A stretch of 64,000 nucleotides of DNA from Streptomyces showdoensis (GCF_039535475.1 NZ_BAAAXG010000026.1:372001-436000), one strand, 5' to 3'. Counted from the stretch's first letter, positions 39,866-48,326 are shown. Notes: generated by a model not told the origin, from the sequence alone. Made by a program: numbers and translations.

Positions 39866-41764
39866 CTAGGCGCCCGTGGAGGAGCCGAGCGTCAACGTCT
39901 TTGTCTGCTCTTTGCCGTCGCGGGTCAGCGTGAGCTTCAACCGGTCTCCGGGGCGGTGGGCGCGGATCTTCACGATCAGCTCCTCACCGCTGTGGACGCG
40001 CTGTCCGTCGACCTTGGTGATGACGTCGCCGGGCTTGATGCCGGCGCGGGCGGCGGGGCCGTCGGGGGTGACGGAGGAGGCGCCGTCCTTGCCCTTCGCG
40101 CCGACCCGGGCGCCGTCGCCGGTGTACTGCATGTCGAGGCTCACGCCGATGACCGGGTGGGTGGCCTTGCCGCTGTTGATGAGCTCCTCGGCGACCCGCT
40201 TGCCCTGGTTGACCGGGATGGCGAAGCCGAGGCCGATGGAGCCGGACTGGCCGCCGCTCTCGGAACCGTTGCTCGCGGCGCGGATGGCGCTGTTGATGCC
40301 GATGACCCGGCCCTGGGAGTCGAGCAGCGGGCCGCCGGAGTTGCCGGGGTTTATCGGGGCGTCGGTCTGGAGGGCGTCGACGTAGCTGATGTCGGTGCCG
40401 TCGCCCTTCTCGCCGCCGGCGGTGATCGGGCGCTCCTTGGCGCTGATGATGCCGGAGGTGACCGTGTTGGAGAGGTCGAAGGGGGCGCCGATGGCGACCA
40501 CGGGGTCGCCGACGCGGACGGTGTCGGAGTTGCCCAGCGGCAGCGGCTTGAGGCCCGAGACGCCGGAGACCCGGATGACGGCGAGGTCGTAGCCGGTGTC
40601 GCGGCCGATGAGCTTGGCGCGGGCGGACTCGCCGTTGCTGAAGGTGACGGAGATCTCGCCGGATGCGGCGGCGGCGTCCACGACGTGGTTGTTGGTGAGG
40701 ATGTTGCCGCGGGTGTCGAGCACGAAGCCGGTGCCGGTGCCCGAGGAGCCGCTGCCGCTGACGTGGATGGTGACGACGCCCGGCAGGGCCCCGGCGGCGA
40801 TGCCGGCGACGCTGTCGGGGGCGCGGCCCGAGGACTCCGGTCCGGCCTGCGGCAGCTCGACGGTGGTGAGGCCGCCGTTGCGCTCGATGTACGCGCCGAC
40901 GCCGCCGCCGACGACTCCGGTGACCAGCGCGAAGGCCAGGGCGCCGACGAGCGCGAGGCCGCGCCGCGGCTTCTTCTGCTTCACGGTGACCGGCGGGACG
41001 ATCGGCCCGGCCGCGAGCGGCGCGGCGGCCGCCCACGGGTCGTACGCCGGCGCCACGGCCATCGGCCGCTGCACGGGCGGCGCGGGCGCCCACGGCCCCG
41101 GCTCGCCGTAGGGCGGCGTGCGGTAGGGATCGGGGGCGTGCAGCGGCTGGGCCTGGGGCTGCGGTTCCGGCTGTGCCGGTACGGGGGCGGGCGCGGGCGC
41201 CGCGGGGGCGGCGGGTTCCGCCGAAGTCGCCGGGGCCGCGGCGGCGTCGGAGCCCGTCGGGGCGGCCGGGGTGGTCTCGGCGGCCGGGGTCGCCGGGAGA
41301 GGCCCGGTGGGGTCGGGTCCGGCGGGGACCTGGTCCGGCCGGCCGGGCACGGCCCGGCGCGGGTCGACGGACTCGGGTCCGGGCTCCGGGTCGAGCCAGG
41401 AGGCGGGCGCGTCGGCCTGCTCGGCCGCCGGAGCGGGCACGGGCGAGGGCTCGGCCGCCGGAGCGGGGGCCTTCGACAGTACGGGCGCGTCGGGCGCGGC
41501 CTCGGGTCGCCCGGTCCCGGCCTCGGCAGGGGCCGGCCGCGCGTCCTCGGGCCCGGCCGGGGGCGACCCCGCGTCCCGGGCCTCGGCCGCGTCCGGGGAC
41601 GGCTGCGGTGCGGGTGCCGGGGTCGGTGCGGGTGCGGCCAGGGTGAAGTCCGCGTCCCCGTCCCGGGCCCCCGCCGCGTCCGGGGACGGGGCCGGGGGCT
41701 GCTCAGGCGGCGGGATGGGTGTCGTCGACGGACGGCTCCACCAGGTCGGCTTCCCGTTCTTCAT
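39866..41764 (-). CDS. htrA: HtrA/DegP-type membrane-anchored serine protease with PDZ domain
   Basis: A 632-residue protease. A Pro/Ala-rich cytoplasmic tail of about 290 residues precedes one membrane helix (GLALVGALAFALVTGVVGGG). Outside lies a trypsin-like domain with the triad His in ILTNNHVVDA, Asp in GYDLAVIRV and Ser in NPGNSGGPLL, and a C-terminal PDZ domain (GPAARAGIKPGDVITKVDGQ). It degrades misfolded exported proteins. The ATG at 41764 follows GGGGAG closely. It lies between the anti-sigma gene and tatB; in M. tuberculosis the equivalent HtrA is linked to SigE/RseA control. Confidence 0.92.
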   Translation of the reverse strand: MKNGKPTWWSRPSTTPIPPPEQPPAPSPDAAGARDGDADFTLAAPAPTPAPAPQPSPDAAEARDAGSPPAGPEDARPAPAEAGTGRPEAAPDAPVLSKAPAPAAEPSPVPAPAAEQADAPASWLDPEPGPESVDPRRAVPGRPDQVPAGPDPTGPLPATPAAETTPAAPTGSDAAAAPATSAEPAAPAAPAPAPVPAQPEPQPQAQPLHAPDPYRTPPYGEPGPWAPAPPVQRPMAVAPAYDPWAAAAPLAAGPIVPPVTVKQKKPRRGLALVGALAFALVTGVVGGGVGAYIERNGGLTTVELPQAGPESSGRAPDSVAGIAAGALPGVVTIHVSGSGSSGTGTGFVLDTRGNILTNNHVVDAAAASGEISVTFSNGESARAKLIGRDTGYDLAVIRVSGVSGLKPLPLGNSDTVRVGDPVVAIGAPFDLSNTVTSGIISAKERPITAGGEKGDGTDISYVDALQTDAPINPGNSGGPLLDSQGRVIGINSAIRAASNGSESGGQSGSIGLGFAIPVNQGKRVAEELINSGKATHPVIGVSLDMQYTGDGARVGAKGKDGASSVTPDGPAARAGIKPGDVITKVDGQRVHSGEELIVKIRAHRPGDRLKLTLTRDGKEQTKTLTLGSSTGA

Positions 41765-41845
41765 GCTCTCCCCGCAACAGATGACCTGTCCGCGCCCACC
41801 GGTCGTCGGGCGCGCCCCTGCCCCTGGATTCAACCAGGTCGCCGG

Positions 41846-42565
41846 TCAGCGGTGGGAGGGGCTGGGGGCGGGGGTGGCGGTCGGGGCGGTCCCGGGCGCG
41901 TAGGAGAGCCGGAGCGCGGGGGCCGCCGGGCGTATGAACGGGGACAGTTCCAGGCGGGCCGGCACCACGGTGGGCGCCGCCTCCTCCTGCGGCTGCTCGC
42001 GGCGGGAGCCCGAGGCGAAGGTCGCCGGGGCCCGCAGCGGGGTCACGTTGCTGCCGGAGCCCTGGCCGCGCGCCGCGTCGAGGGGCAGCGTGCCGCCCAG
42101 CGCGATCGCGGCGAAGGAGACCGCGCTCGCCGCCGCGAAGGCGAACCGGCGGCCGCGCCCGGAGCCGCGGTCGCCGACCTCGTGGATCCGGAAGCCGGAG
42201 TGCGGGGTGACCGGAGCGGCCGTGGCGAAGCCGTCGGACCGCAGTCCGCCGCCGCGCAGGAGGTCGTCGAAAGGACCCCCCTGGTCATTCGGTCCCCCCG
42301 GCAGCCCCTGGAGGCGGGCCAGCAGCCCCTCCGAGGGCGGCGGGGGCGCGCTGGTGGCGAAGACGCTCTTCAGGCTGCGCTGGGCGTCCGCCTCGGCCTT
42401 GCACTTGGGGCAGGTGGCGAGGTGGGCGAGGACCCGTTCGCGGGCGTCATGGCCGAGCTCGCCGTCGACGAGCGCGGCGAGCCGGTCCCCGAGGTGCTGG
42501 TCCGCGAGGTTCTGGCCCGCGAGGTGCCGCTCCGCTGGGGTCGCTGACGGACGGGTGCCGCTCAC
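41846..42565 (-). CDS. Zinc-binding anti-sigma factor (RseA type)
   Basis: A 239-residue protein with an N-terminal ZAS domain ([20 protein letters not shown], then [13 protein letters not shown] with the H-x3-C-x2-C zinc set) that binds ECF sigma factors, a linker, one membrane helix ([20 protein letters not shown]) and a low-complexity outer tail ending in PAPSPSHR. The GTG start overlaps the sigma stop in GTGA, the classic coupling of a sigma factor and its antagonist. It is expected to hold SigE inactive until envelope or redox stress. Confidence 0.88.
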   Translation of the reverse strand: MSGTRPSATPAERHLAGQNLADQHLGDRLAALVDGELGHDARERVLAHLATCPKCKAEADAQRSLKSVFATSAPPPPSEGLLARLQGLPGGPNDQGGPFDDLLRGGGLRSDGFATAAPVTPHSGFRIHEVGDRGSGRGRRFAFAAASAVSFAAIALGGTLPLDAARGQGSGSNVTPLRAPATFASGSRREQPQEEAAPTVVPARLELSPFIRPAAPALRLSYAPGTAPTATPAPSPSHR

Positions 42566-43320
42566 GCCGTTCCGCCCTCCCAGCCGACTGCGGCGAGCGC
42601 CCGCTCCGCGCGCGCCTCGGGCGAGCGGTGCTTGAGCGCCTTGCGCAGGTGGGAGCGGCCGCGGTGGATGCGGCTGCGGACGGTGCCCAGCTTCACGCCG
42701 AGGGTCGCGGCGATCTCCTCGTAGGAGAGGCCCTCGATGTCGCAGAGGACGACCGCGGCGCGGAACTCGGGCGCGAGGGTGTCCAGGGCCTGCTGCACGT
42801 CGGCGTCGAAGTGGGTGTCGTTGAACGCCTGCTGCGGGGACGGCTCGCGGCTGGGCAGCCGCTCGGCGGCGTCGTCGGCGAGCGCGTCGAAGCGGATGCG
42901 CTGCTTGCGGCGGACCATGTCGAGGAACAGGTTGGTCGTGATGCGGTGCAGCCAGCCCTCGAAGGTGCCGGGCGTGTAGGACGACAGCGAACGGAAGACC
43001 CGGACGAAGACCTCCTGGGTCAGGTCCTCGGCGTCGTGCTGGTTGCCCGTCAGGCGGTAGGCGAGCCGGTAGACCCGGCCGCTGTGCGTGCTGACGATCT
43101 CCTCCCAGCTGGGCGGAGTCCACGCCTGCGATTCCGCATCCGATGCGAAGGTCGCGGTGGTGGGTGCGGAGTCGGCGGTGCGGGAACGGTCAGCGGTGTC
43201 GGTCACGGATTTCGGCTCACCCGTCGATCCGAGAAGGCGCCTAAGCACGCGTCTCCGACCTGCAGGCGCAGCCGCACCTCCCCTGTCGGCTCTGGTGGTG
43301 TCCAGTGGAGCCCCTACCAT
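42562..43320 (-). CDS. sigE: ECF RNA polymerase sigma factor, SigE type
   Basis: A 252-residue group-4 sigma factor. Region 2 is [20 protein letters not shown] then [18 protein letters not shown]; region 4 is [20 protein letters not shown] then [13 protein letters not shown] basic N-terminal extension of about 75 residues precedes region 2. The ATG at 43320 has GAGG 5 bases upstream; the GTG at 43326 is the alternative. By order and neighbours (anti-sigma, HtrA, TatB, divergent O-methyltransferase) it is the orthologue of mycobacterial SigE. It is not the CseABC-linked sigma-E of Streptomyces cell-wall stress, because no CseA/B/C genes adjoin it. Confidence 0.9.
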   Translation of the reverse strand: MVGAPLDTTRADRGGAAAPAGRRRVLRRLLGSTGEPKSVTDTADRSRTADSAPTTATFASDAESQAWTPPSWEEIVSTHSGRVYRLAYRLTGNQHDAEDLTQEVFVRVFRSLSSYTPGTFEGWLHRITTNLFLDMVRRKQRIRFDALADDAAERLPSREPSPQQAFNDTHFDADVQQALDTLAPEFRAAVVLCDIEGLSYEEIAATLGVKLGTVRSRIHRGRSHLRKALKHRSPEARAERALAAVGWEGGTA

Positions 43321-43409
43321 AGCCACCTCGCCCGTTAGCTCCGGATAAGAATCTTTACGCGAATTTGGGGCCGGCTCGTTCCGCCGTCCCGACTCGCTTC
43401 CTGTCTGTA

Positions 43410-43435
43410 GGAACGCGCGGTCCCATCTGCGGGTT
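43410..43435 (+). promoter_or_regulatory. ECF-type promoter (GGAAC-N18-GTT) before the O-methyltransferase
   Basis: GGAAC at 43410-43414, exactly 18 bases, then GTT at 43433-43435. This matches the actinobacterial sigma-R/SigH/SigE style of promoter and would give a start about 50 bases before the O-methyltransferase gene. The minus strand also has GGAAC (43378-43382) with GTA 19 bases on, a weaker candidate for sigE autoregulation. Confidence 0.5.
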
Positions 43436-43492
43436 CCCGCGCGCAGCGGATACAGTCGACGCCTGCGTCAACTACGGGGACAGGAGAGGGCC

Positions 43493-44131
43493 ATTACCGC
43501 CAACCGGCAGACGAGCTGGGCGTTCGCCGACGCCTTTGTCGCCGAGGACGAAGCGCTGCGCTGGGCCCGTGACCGGGCCCGGGAGGCAGGGCTGCCCTCG
43601 GTGTCGCCGGGCACCGGTGCGGCCCTCCGCCTGCTGGCCGCCACGGCGGACGCCAAGGCGGTGGCGGAGATCGGTACGGGCACGGGCGTGTCGGGGATCT
43701 ACCTGCTGCTCGGGATGCGCCCGGACGGGGTGCTGACCACGGTGGACATGGAGCCGGAGCGGCAGGCGCACGCGAAGGCGGCGTTCCGCGCGGCGGGCTT
43801 CGCGGGCAACCGCGCGCGGTTCATCCCGGGCCGCGCCCTGGACGTGCTGCCCCGGCTCGCGGACGGCGGCTACGACCTCGTGTTCTGCGACGGCGACCGC
43901 ACGGAGTCCCTGGACTACCTCGCTGAATCGTTGCGCCTGCTGCGCCCCGGCGGTCTGGTCTGCTTCGAGGGCGTCTTCGCGGACGGCCGTACGGTGGACT
44001 CGGCGGCCCAGCCGGCCGAGGTGCTGCGGATACGCGAGCTGCTGCGCACGGTGCGGGAGAGCCCGGCGCTGCTGCCGACCCTGCTGCCGGTCGGCGACGG
44101 CCTGCTGTGCGCGGTCCGCAGGGGCGGCTGA
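43493..44131 (+). CDS. SAM-dependent O-methyltransferase (Rv1220c-like), likely ATT start
   Basis: A 212-residue class-I methyltransferase of the catechol-OMT family: SAM loop AEIGTGTGVSGIYLLLGM, acidic strand TTVDMEPERQ, metal-type DLVFCDGDRTESLDYL and LLRPGGLVCFEGVFADGRTV. The family N-terminus (TANRQTSWAFADAFVAEDEA) runs past the first GTG (43601) into upstream DNA and begins at an ATT (43493) with AGGAG 6 bases before it. No ATG, GTG or TTG exists in frame between; a CTG at 43463 is the only other candidate. It is divergent from sigE. The substrate is unknown. Confidence 0.85.
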   Translation: MTANRQTSWAFADAFVAEDEALRWARDRAREAGLPSVSPGTGAALRLLAATADAKAVAEIGTGTGVSGIYLLLGMRPDGVLTTVDMEPERQAHAKAAFRAAGFAGNRARFIPGRALDVLPRLADGGYDLVFCDGDRTESLDYLAESLRLLRPGGLVCFEGVFADGRTVDSAAQPAEVLRIRELLRTVRESPALLPTLLPVGDGLLCAVRRGG

Positions 44132-44177
44132 CGCGCCTGCGGGACGGATCGGGGCCCGGACCGGGCCCGGTACACCT

Positions 44178-44211
44178 CTGCCCCGGCGCGGTGGGTACCG
44201 TACCGGGGCAG
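44178..44211. terminator. Bidirectional terminator, O-methyltransferase/DUF3117
   Basis: 9-bp stem CTGCCCCGG (44178-44186) with CCGGGGCAG (44203-44211) and an inner CGGT/ACCG pair, between convergent stops at 44131 and 44238. Confidence 0.75.
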
Positions 44212-44237
44212 AAGCGGAAAATCGTGACAGGGGGGCG

Positions 44238-44405
44238 TCAGCCGACGACGTCCTTCAGGGCGTCGCCGAGGGCCTTCGCCTCGTCCGGGGTCAGCTCGAC
44301 GACGAGCCGGCCGCCGCCTTCGAGCGGAACGCGCATGACAATGCCCCGCCCCTCCTTTGTCACCTCGAGCGGGCCGTCACCCGTCCGCGGCTTCATGGCC
44401 GCCAT
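44238..44405 (-). CDS. DUF3117 family protein
   Basis: A 55-residue protein, very highly conserved in actinobacteria (MAAMKPRTGDGPLEVTKEG, then GRLVVELTPDEAKALGDALK). It is a small alpha/beta protein; relatives have been described as calmodulin-like or HicB-like but the function is unclear. The ATG at 44405 follows AAGGGGA. In M. tuberculosis it is near tagA and folP2 (Rv1207-Rv1211, from memory), as here. Confidence 0.9.
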   Translation of the reverse strand: MAAMKPRTGDGPLEVTKEGRGIVMRVPLEGGGRLVVELTPDEAKALGDALKDVVG

Positions 44406-44686
44406 GCTCGTTCCCCTTCCTGAAACCAGCTCAACGTCAGCATCGAACACGATTGCTTCCTGGTCATTATCCCGCATCACAGGACCCGATGACCAACATC
44501 AGGTGGCATCGCTTCCGCAACGCGCTTTCACAAAACCGCATATTTCGCCGATCCACCTGCGATACTTCGCCGCCATCGCACCGCTGTCGGGCGCCGATTC
44601 TTTGACGCAGGTCACATGCGGCGGGCCGGAGATCTCCGCCATGCTGGGCAGGTCAATCGACGCAATGAGGCGAAGGGACCCCCGCG
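44406..44686. promoter_or_regulatory. Divergent promoter region, no gene seen
   Basis: A 281-bp gap between the divergent DUF3117 and enoyl-CoA hydratase genes, relatively AT-rich for this genome (GCATATTTCGCC near 44540). It should hold both promoters. I found no convincing -35/-10 pair and no ORF with normal codon use. Confidence 0.4.
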
Positions 44687-45490
44687 ATGGCCGACACGGT
44701 GCTGTACGAGGTGAGCGACGGGCTCGCCACCATCACCCTCAACCGCCCCGAGGCCATGAACGCGATGAACGTGGCCGCGAAGGTCGCCCTGCGCGAGGCG
44801 GTGGAGACGGCCGCGGCCGACCCGGCGGTCCGCGCGGTGCTGCTGACCGCCGCCGGCGACCGGGCGTTCTGCGTGGGCCAGGACCTGAAGGAGCACGTCG
44901 GGCTGCTGCTCCAGGACAAGGAGTCCGGCACGCAGGCCACCATGAACACGGTCCGCGACCACTACAACCCGATCGTCCGGGCGCTCACCGGCATGGCGAA
45001 GCCCGTGGTGGCGGCGGTGAACGGGGTCGCGGCCGGAGCCGGCTTCGGCTTCGCGCTCGCGGCGGACTACCGGGTGGTGGCGGAGACGGCCGCCTTCAAC
45101 ACCTCCTTCGCCGGGGTCGCCCTCACCGCCGACTCGGGCATGTCCTGGACGCTCCCCCGGCTGATCGGCCACAGCCGCGCGGCCGACCTGCTGCTCTTCC
45201 CCCGCTCGATCGGCGCGCGGGAGGCGTACGAGCTGGGCATCGTGAACCGTCTCGTACCGGCCGAGGCGCTCGCCGAGGAGGCCGCGAAGGTGGCCCGCGC
45301 GCTGGCCGAGGGCCCGACCGTCGCCTACGCGGCGCTGAAGGAGTCCCTCGCGTACGGCGCGGACCACTCGCTCGCCGAGGCGCTGGAGAAGGAGGACGAG
45401 CTCCAGACGAAGGCGGGTGCGTCCGAGGACCACACGATCGCCGTGCAGGCCTTCATCGCCAAGGAGAGGCCGAGGTACCTGGGCCGCTGA
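44687..45490 (+). CDS. Enoyl-CoA hydratase/isomerase
   Basis: A 267-residue crotonase-family enzyme. Oxyanion-hole motifs are FCVGQDLKEH and VNGVAAGAGFGFALAADYRV; the segment FAGVALTADSGMSWTLPRLI holds Ala and Asp-Ser in the region where crotonases carry their second catalytic Glu, so it is closer to PaaG-type isomerases than to classic hydratases. It acts on acyl-CoA esters in beta-oxidation or aromatic degradation. The start at 44687 has GAAGGGA about 9 bases upstream. Confidence 0.88.
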   Translation: MADTVLYEVSDGLATITLNRPEAMNAMNVAAKVALREAVETAAADPAVRAVLLTAAGDRAFCVGQDLKEHVGLLLQDKESGTQATMNTVRDHYNPIVRALTGMAKPVVAAVNGVAAGAGFGFALAADYRVVAETAAFNTSFAGVALTADSGMSWTLPRLIGHSRAADLLLFPRSIGAREAYELGIVNRLVPAEALAEEAAKVARALAEGPTVAYAALKESLAYGADHSLAEALEKEDELQTKAGASEDHTIAVQAFIAKERPRYLGR

Positions 45491-45508
45491 GCGGCCCGCC
45501 GGAGTGCC

Positions 45509-45532
45509 GGCGCCGCCTCAGCGGGCGGCGCC
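45509..45532. terminator. Terminator overlapping the 3' end of tag
   Basis: 9-bp perfect stem GGCGCCGCC (45509-45517) with GGCGGCGCC (45524-45532); it includes the last codons of tag and follows the enoyl-CoA hydratase stop by 18 bases. Confidence 0.6.
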
Positions 45533-46108
45533 GCGCGCCACGCACCCGGCGACGTGGTCGTCGACCAGACCGCAGGCCTGCATCAGCGCGTACGCCGTGG
45601 TCGGGCCGATGAACCGCAGTCCGCGCTTCTTCAGGGCCTTGGACAGGGCCGTCGACTCGTCCGTGACGGCCGGGACGTCGCCGGTGCCGGCCGGGACCGG
45701 GCGGCCCTCCGGGTCCGGCGCGTACGACCAGATCAGCTCGTCCAGCTCGCCGGGGGCCCAGTCCACGAGCACCTGGGCGTTGGCGATCGTCGCGTCGATC
45801 TTGGCGCGGTTGCGGATGATCCCCTCGTCGCCCAGCAGCCGCTCCCGGTCGGCGTCGGTGAACCGGGCCACCTCGGCGATCCGGAAGCCGGAGAAGGCCG
45901 TACGGAAGCCCTCGCGGCGGCGCAGGATCGTGATCCACGACAGGCCGGACTGGAAGGCCTCCAGGCACAGGCGCTCGAACAGGGCGTCGTCGCCGTGGAC
46001 CGGGCGGCCCCACTCCTCGTCGTGGTACGCCACGTAGTCCTCGGCCGACAGGCCCCACGGGCAGCGCAGCAGTCCGTCGGGCCCCGCGACGGCCCCGCCG
46101 TCGCTCAC
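45518..46108 (-). CDS. tag: DNA-3-methyladenine glycosylase I
   Basis: A 196-residue Tag-family glycosylase that removes 3-methyladenine from alkylated DNA. Motifs: RCPWG, YHDEEWGRPVHGDDALFERL, EAFQSGLSWITILRRREGFR, and KKRGLRFIGPTTAYALMQAC with the zinc/His region near the end (DDHVAGC). The GTG start overlaps the stop of the DivIVA-like gene in GTGA. A DNA-repair link also exists at the left edge of the window (the ATL gene), but the two are 45 kb apart. Confidence 0.92.
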   Translation of the reverse strand: MSDGGAVAGPDGLLRCPWGLSAEDYVAYHDEEWGRPVHGDDALFERLCLEAFQSGLSWITILRRREGFRTAFSGFRIAEVARFTDADRERLLGDEGIIRNRAKIDATIANAQVLVDWAPGELDELIWSYAPDPEGRPVPAGTGDVPAVTDESTALSKALKKRGLRFIGPTTAYALMQACGLVDDHVAGCVARGAAR

Positions 46109-46440
46109 GCGCCCTCCTCCTCGTCCCGGGGCGCGGCGGCCCGCGGTCCGGCGCCCGCCAGGGCGGTCTCCAGCTCCGCGATCCGGGCGTCGCGCTCGGC
46201 GAGCTCGGCGCCGAGGCGGCCGAGGACGTCGTCCACGTCCGCCATCCGGTACCCCCGGACGGCGACGGGCAGGCGCAGCGCCTCGACGTCGGCCTGGCCG
46301 ACCGGGCGGGCCTCGGGGAGCGGGTCGATCAGTTGCTCGGGCGCCGCTTCGGGCAGCACCTCGCTGTCGCCGCCGCCGACCACCGCCAGGGTGACCGCCG
46401 CGACGACCACGACCATCGTGATCAGCAGAAACCAGAACAC
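46105..46440 (-). CDS. Small DivIVA-domain membrane protein
   Basis: A 111-residue protein: N-terminal membrane helix (VFWFLLITMVVVVAAVTLAV), a DivIVA-like motif (LRLPVAVRGYRMADVDDVLG), and a short coiled coil (AELAERDARIAELETAL). It is probably a membrane-tethered partner of polar-growth proteins. The GTG at 46440 follows GAGAGG by 9 bases. It is coupled to tag, and divergent from folP; M. tuberculosis Rv1209 occupies the same place (from memory). Confidence 0.8.
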   Translation of the reverse strand: MFWFLLITMVVVVAAVTLAVVGGGDSEVLPEAAPEQLIDPLPEARPVGQADVEALRLPVAVRGYRMADVDDVLGRLGAELAERDARIAELETALAGAGPRAAAPRDEEEGA

Positions 46441-46554
46441 CAGCGCGCGCCTCTCCCCGTCCGTGGAAAACGTCCGGTGCCGATCGTGCCATGCGGCACC
46501 GACAGTTAGGGTCGCAGACGATGCGGCGACCGGTCGCAAGGGAGGACAAAACGG

Positions 46555-47415
46555 ATGCTGCGCTTGGGACCGCGTGAATTCGGGCCGCACGAGCCGGTGA
46601 TCATGGCGATCGTGAACCGGACCCCGGACTCCTTCTACGACCAGGGGGCGACCTTCCGCGACGAGCCGGCCCTCGCCCGGGTGGAGCAGGCCGTGGCCGA
46701 GGGTGCCGCGATCATCGACATCGGCGGGGTGAAGGCGGGTCCCGGCGAGGAGGTCACGGCCGAGGAGGAGGCGCGGCGCACGGTCGGCTTCGTGGCCGAG
46801 GTCCGACGGCGCCACCCGGACGTCGTGATCAGCGTGGACACCTGGCGGGCGGACGTCGGCGAGGCGGTGTGCGAGGCCGGCGCGGACGTCCTCAACGACG
46901 CGTGGGGCGGCTTCGACCCGCGGCTCGCGGAGGTCGCCGCGAAGTACGGCGCGGGGCTCGTCTGCACCCACGCGGGCGGGGTGGAGCCGCGGACCCGGCC
47001 GCACCGGACGGAGTACGAGGACGTCATGGCCGACATCCTGCGCGTGACGGTCGGGCTGGCCGAGCGGGCGGTCGCGCTGGGCGTGCGGCGCGACGGGATC
47101 ATGATCGACCCGGGGCACGACTTCGGGAAGAACACCCGGCACAGCCTGGAGGCGACGCGACGGCTCGGGGAGATGGCGTCGACCGGGTGGCCGGTGCTGG
47201 TGTCCCTGTCCAACAAGGACTTCGTCGGGGAGACGCTGGACCGGCCGGTGAAGGAGCGGGTCCTGGGGACGCTGGCCACGACGGCGGTGTCCGCGTGGCT
47301 GGGCGCCCAGGTGTACCGGGTGCACGAGGTCGCCGAGACGCGGCAGGTGCTGGACATGGTGGCGTCCATCGCGGGGCATCGGGCGCCCGCCGTCGCCCGG
47401 CGCGGGCTGGCGTAG
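46555..47415 (+). CDS. folP: Dihydropteroate synthase family protein FolP2
   Basis: A 286-residue TIM-barrel pterin-binding protein: VIMAIVNRTPDSFYDQGATF, IIDIGGVKAGPGEEVTAEEE, ISVDTWRADV, VLNDAWGG, MIDPGHDFGKN and a C-terminal RVHEV. It resembles the second actinobacterial copy (FolP2), which sits next to this locus in mycobacteria and is not the main sulfonamide target there. A TAGGGT -10 box lies at 46507-46512, and AGGGAGGA precedes the ATG by about 9 bases. Confidence 0.9.
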   Translation: MLRLGPREFGPHEPVIMAIVNRTPDSFYDQGATFRDEPALARVEQAVAEGAAIIDIGGVKAGPGEEVTAEEEARRTVGFVAEVRRRHPDVVISVDTWRADVGEAVCEAGADVLNDAWGGFDPRLAEVAAKYGAGLVCTHAGGVEPRTRPHRTEYEDVMADILRVTVGLAERAVALGVRRDGIMIDPGHDFGKNTRHSLEATRRLGEMASTGWPVLVSLSNKDFVGETLDRPVKERVLGTLATTAVSAWLGAQVYRVHEVAETRQVLDMVASIAGHRAPAVARRGLA

Positions 47416-47497
47416 CCGGAGCGGGTGCGGGAGGAACGGGCGCGGGGAGGAGCGGGCGCCTGCGGCGGGCTTCTCCCCCACCCCGCCCTCCCGAGAC

Positions 47498-47540
47498 CGG
47501 GGCTCCGCCCCGCACCGCGGTCCTCGAACGCCGGACGACC
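47498..47540. repeat. Copy of a dispersed Streptomyces intergenic hairpin element
   Basis: CGGGGC-TCC-GCCCCG (47498-47512) followed by CTCGAACGCCGGACG (near 47523-47537). From memory, this combination recurs between genes throughout Streptomyces chromosomes. It fills the 161-bp gap between convergent folP and LOG-family genes and may act as a terminator or mRNA stabiliser. Confidence 0.5.
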
Positions 47541-47576
47541 TGGGTCGTGTCCGGAGAGTCCCGCCTGGCTCGCGAC

Positions 47577-48326
47577 CTAGCGCCCGACCTCCTTGGTCAC
47601 CAGCGCGACCGCCTCGTCCACGTCGTCCGTGACGTGGAAGAGGAGGAGGTCGTGCTCGGAGGCCTTGCCGCCGGCGACGACCGAGTCGCGGAGCCAGTCG
47701 ACCAGGCCCTTCCAGTACTCCGAGCCGAAGAGCACGATCGGGAAGCGGGTGACCTTGCGGGTCTGGACGAGGGTCAGGGCCTCGAAGAGCTCGTCGAGGG
47801 TGCCGAGACCGCCCGGCAGCACGACGAAGCCCTGCGCGTACTTCACGAACATCGTCTTGCGGACGAAGAAGTAGCGGAAGTTCACGCCGATGTCGACGTG
47901 CGGGTTGAGGCCCTGCTCGAAGGGGAGCTCGATGCCGAGGCCCACGGAGACGCCCTCGGCCTCCCGGGCGCCCTTGTTGGCCGCCTCCATGGCGCCCGGT
48001 CCGCCGCCGGTGATGACGGCGAAGCCCGCCTCGACGAGGGCGCGGCCGATGCGGACGCCGGCCTCGTACTCGGGCGAGTCGGGCTTGGTGCGGGCCGAGC
48101 CGAAGACGCTGATCGCGCTCGGGAGTTCGGCCAGGGCGCCGAAGCCCTCCACGAACTCGGACTGGATGCGCATGACCCGCCAGGGGTCGGTGTGCACCCA
48201 CTCCGAGTCGCCCTCGGTGTCGAGCAGGCGCTGGTCCGTGGTGCCGGGCTGGACCTGGTCGCGGCGCCTGAGCACCGGTCCCAGCCTCTGCTCCTCCGGC
48301 TTCTTCGGCTCCTCGGGGACACCCAT
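47577..48326 (-). CDS. LOG-family protein (TIGR00730, nucleotide phosphoribohydrolase-like)
   Basis: A 249-residue Rossmann protein: SVFGSARTKPDS, VITGGGPGAMEAANKGARE, and the family signature VVLPGGLGTLDELFEALTLV. LOG proteins cleave cytokinin-type nucleoside monophosphates to the free base and ribose phosphate; bacterial members often serve purine nucleotide turnover. The protein is cytoplasmic. It starts MGVPEEPKKPEEQ, just upstream of which is a GGAGCAGG ribosome site. Rv1205 in M. tuberculosis lies in the same region (from memory). Confidence 0.9.
   Translation of the reverse strand: MGVPEEPKKPEEQRLGPVLRRRDQVQPGTTDQRLLDTEGDSEWVHTDPWRVMRIQSEFVEGFGALAELPSAISVFGSARTKPDSPEYEAGVRIGRALVEAGFAVITGGGPGAMEAANKGAREAEGVSVGLGIELPFEQGLNPHVDIGVNFRYFFVRKTMFVKYAQGFVVLPGGLGTLDELFEALTLVQTRKVTRFPIVLFGSEYWKGLVDWLRDSVVAGGKASEHDLLLFHVTDDVDEAVALVTKEVGR

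Noticed and set aside
42562..43320. Identification as the CseABC-controlled cell-wall sigma-E
   Set aside because: No CseA/CseB/CseC genes adjoin; the anti-sigma, HtrA and TatB neighbours match mycobacterial SigE instead.
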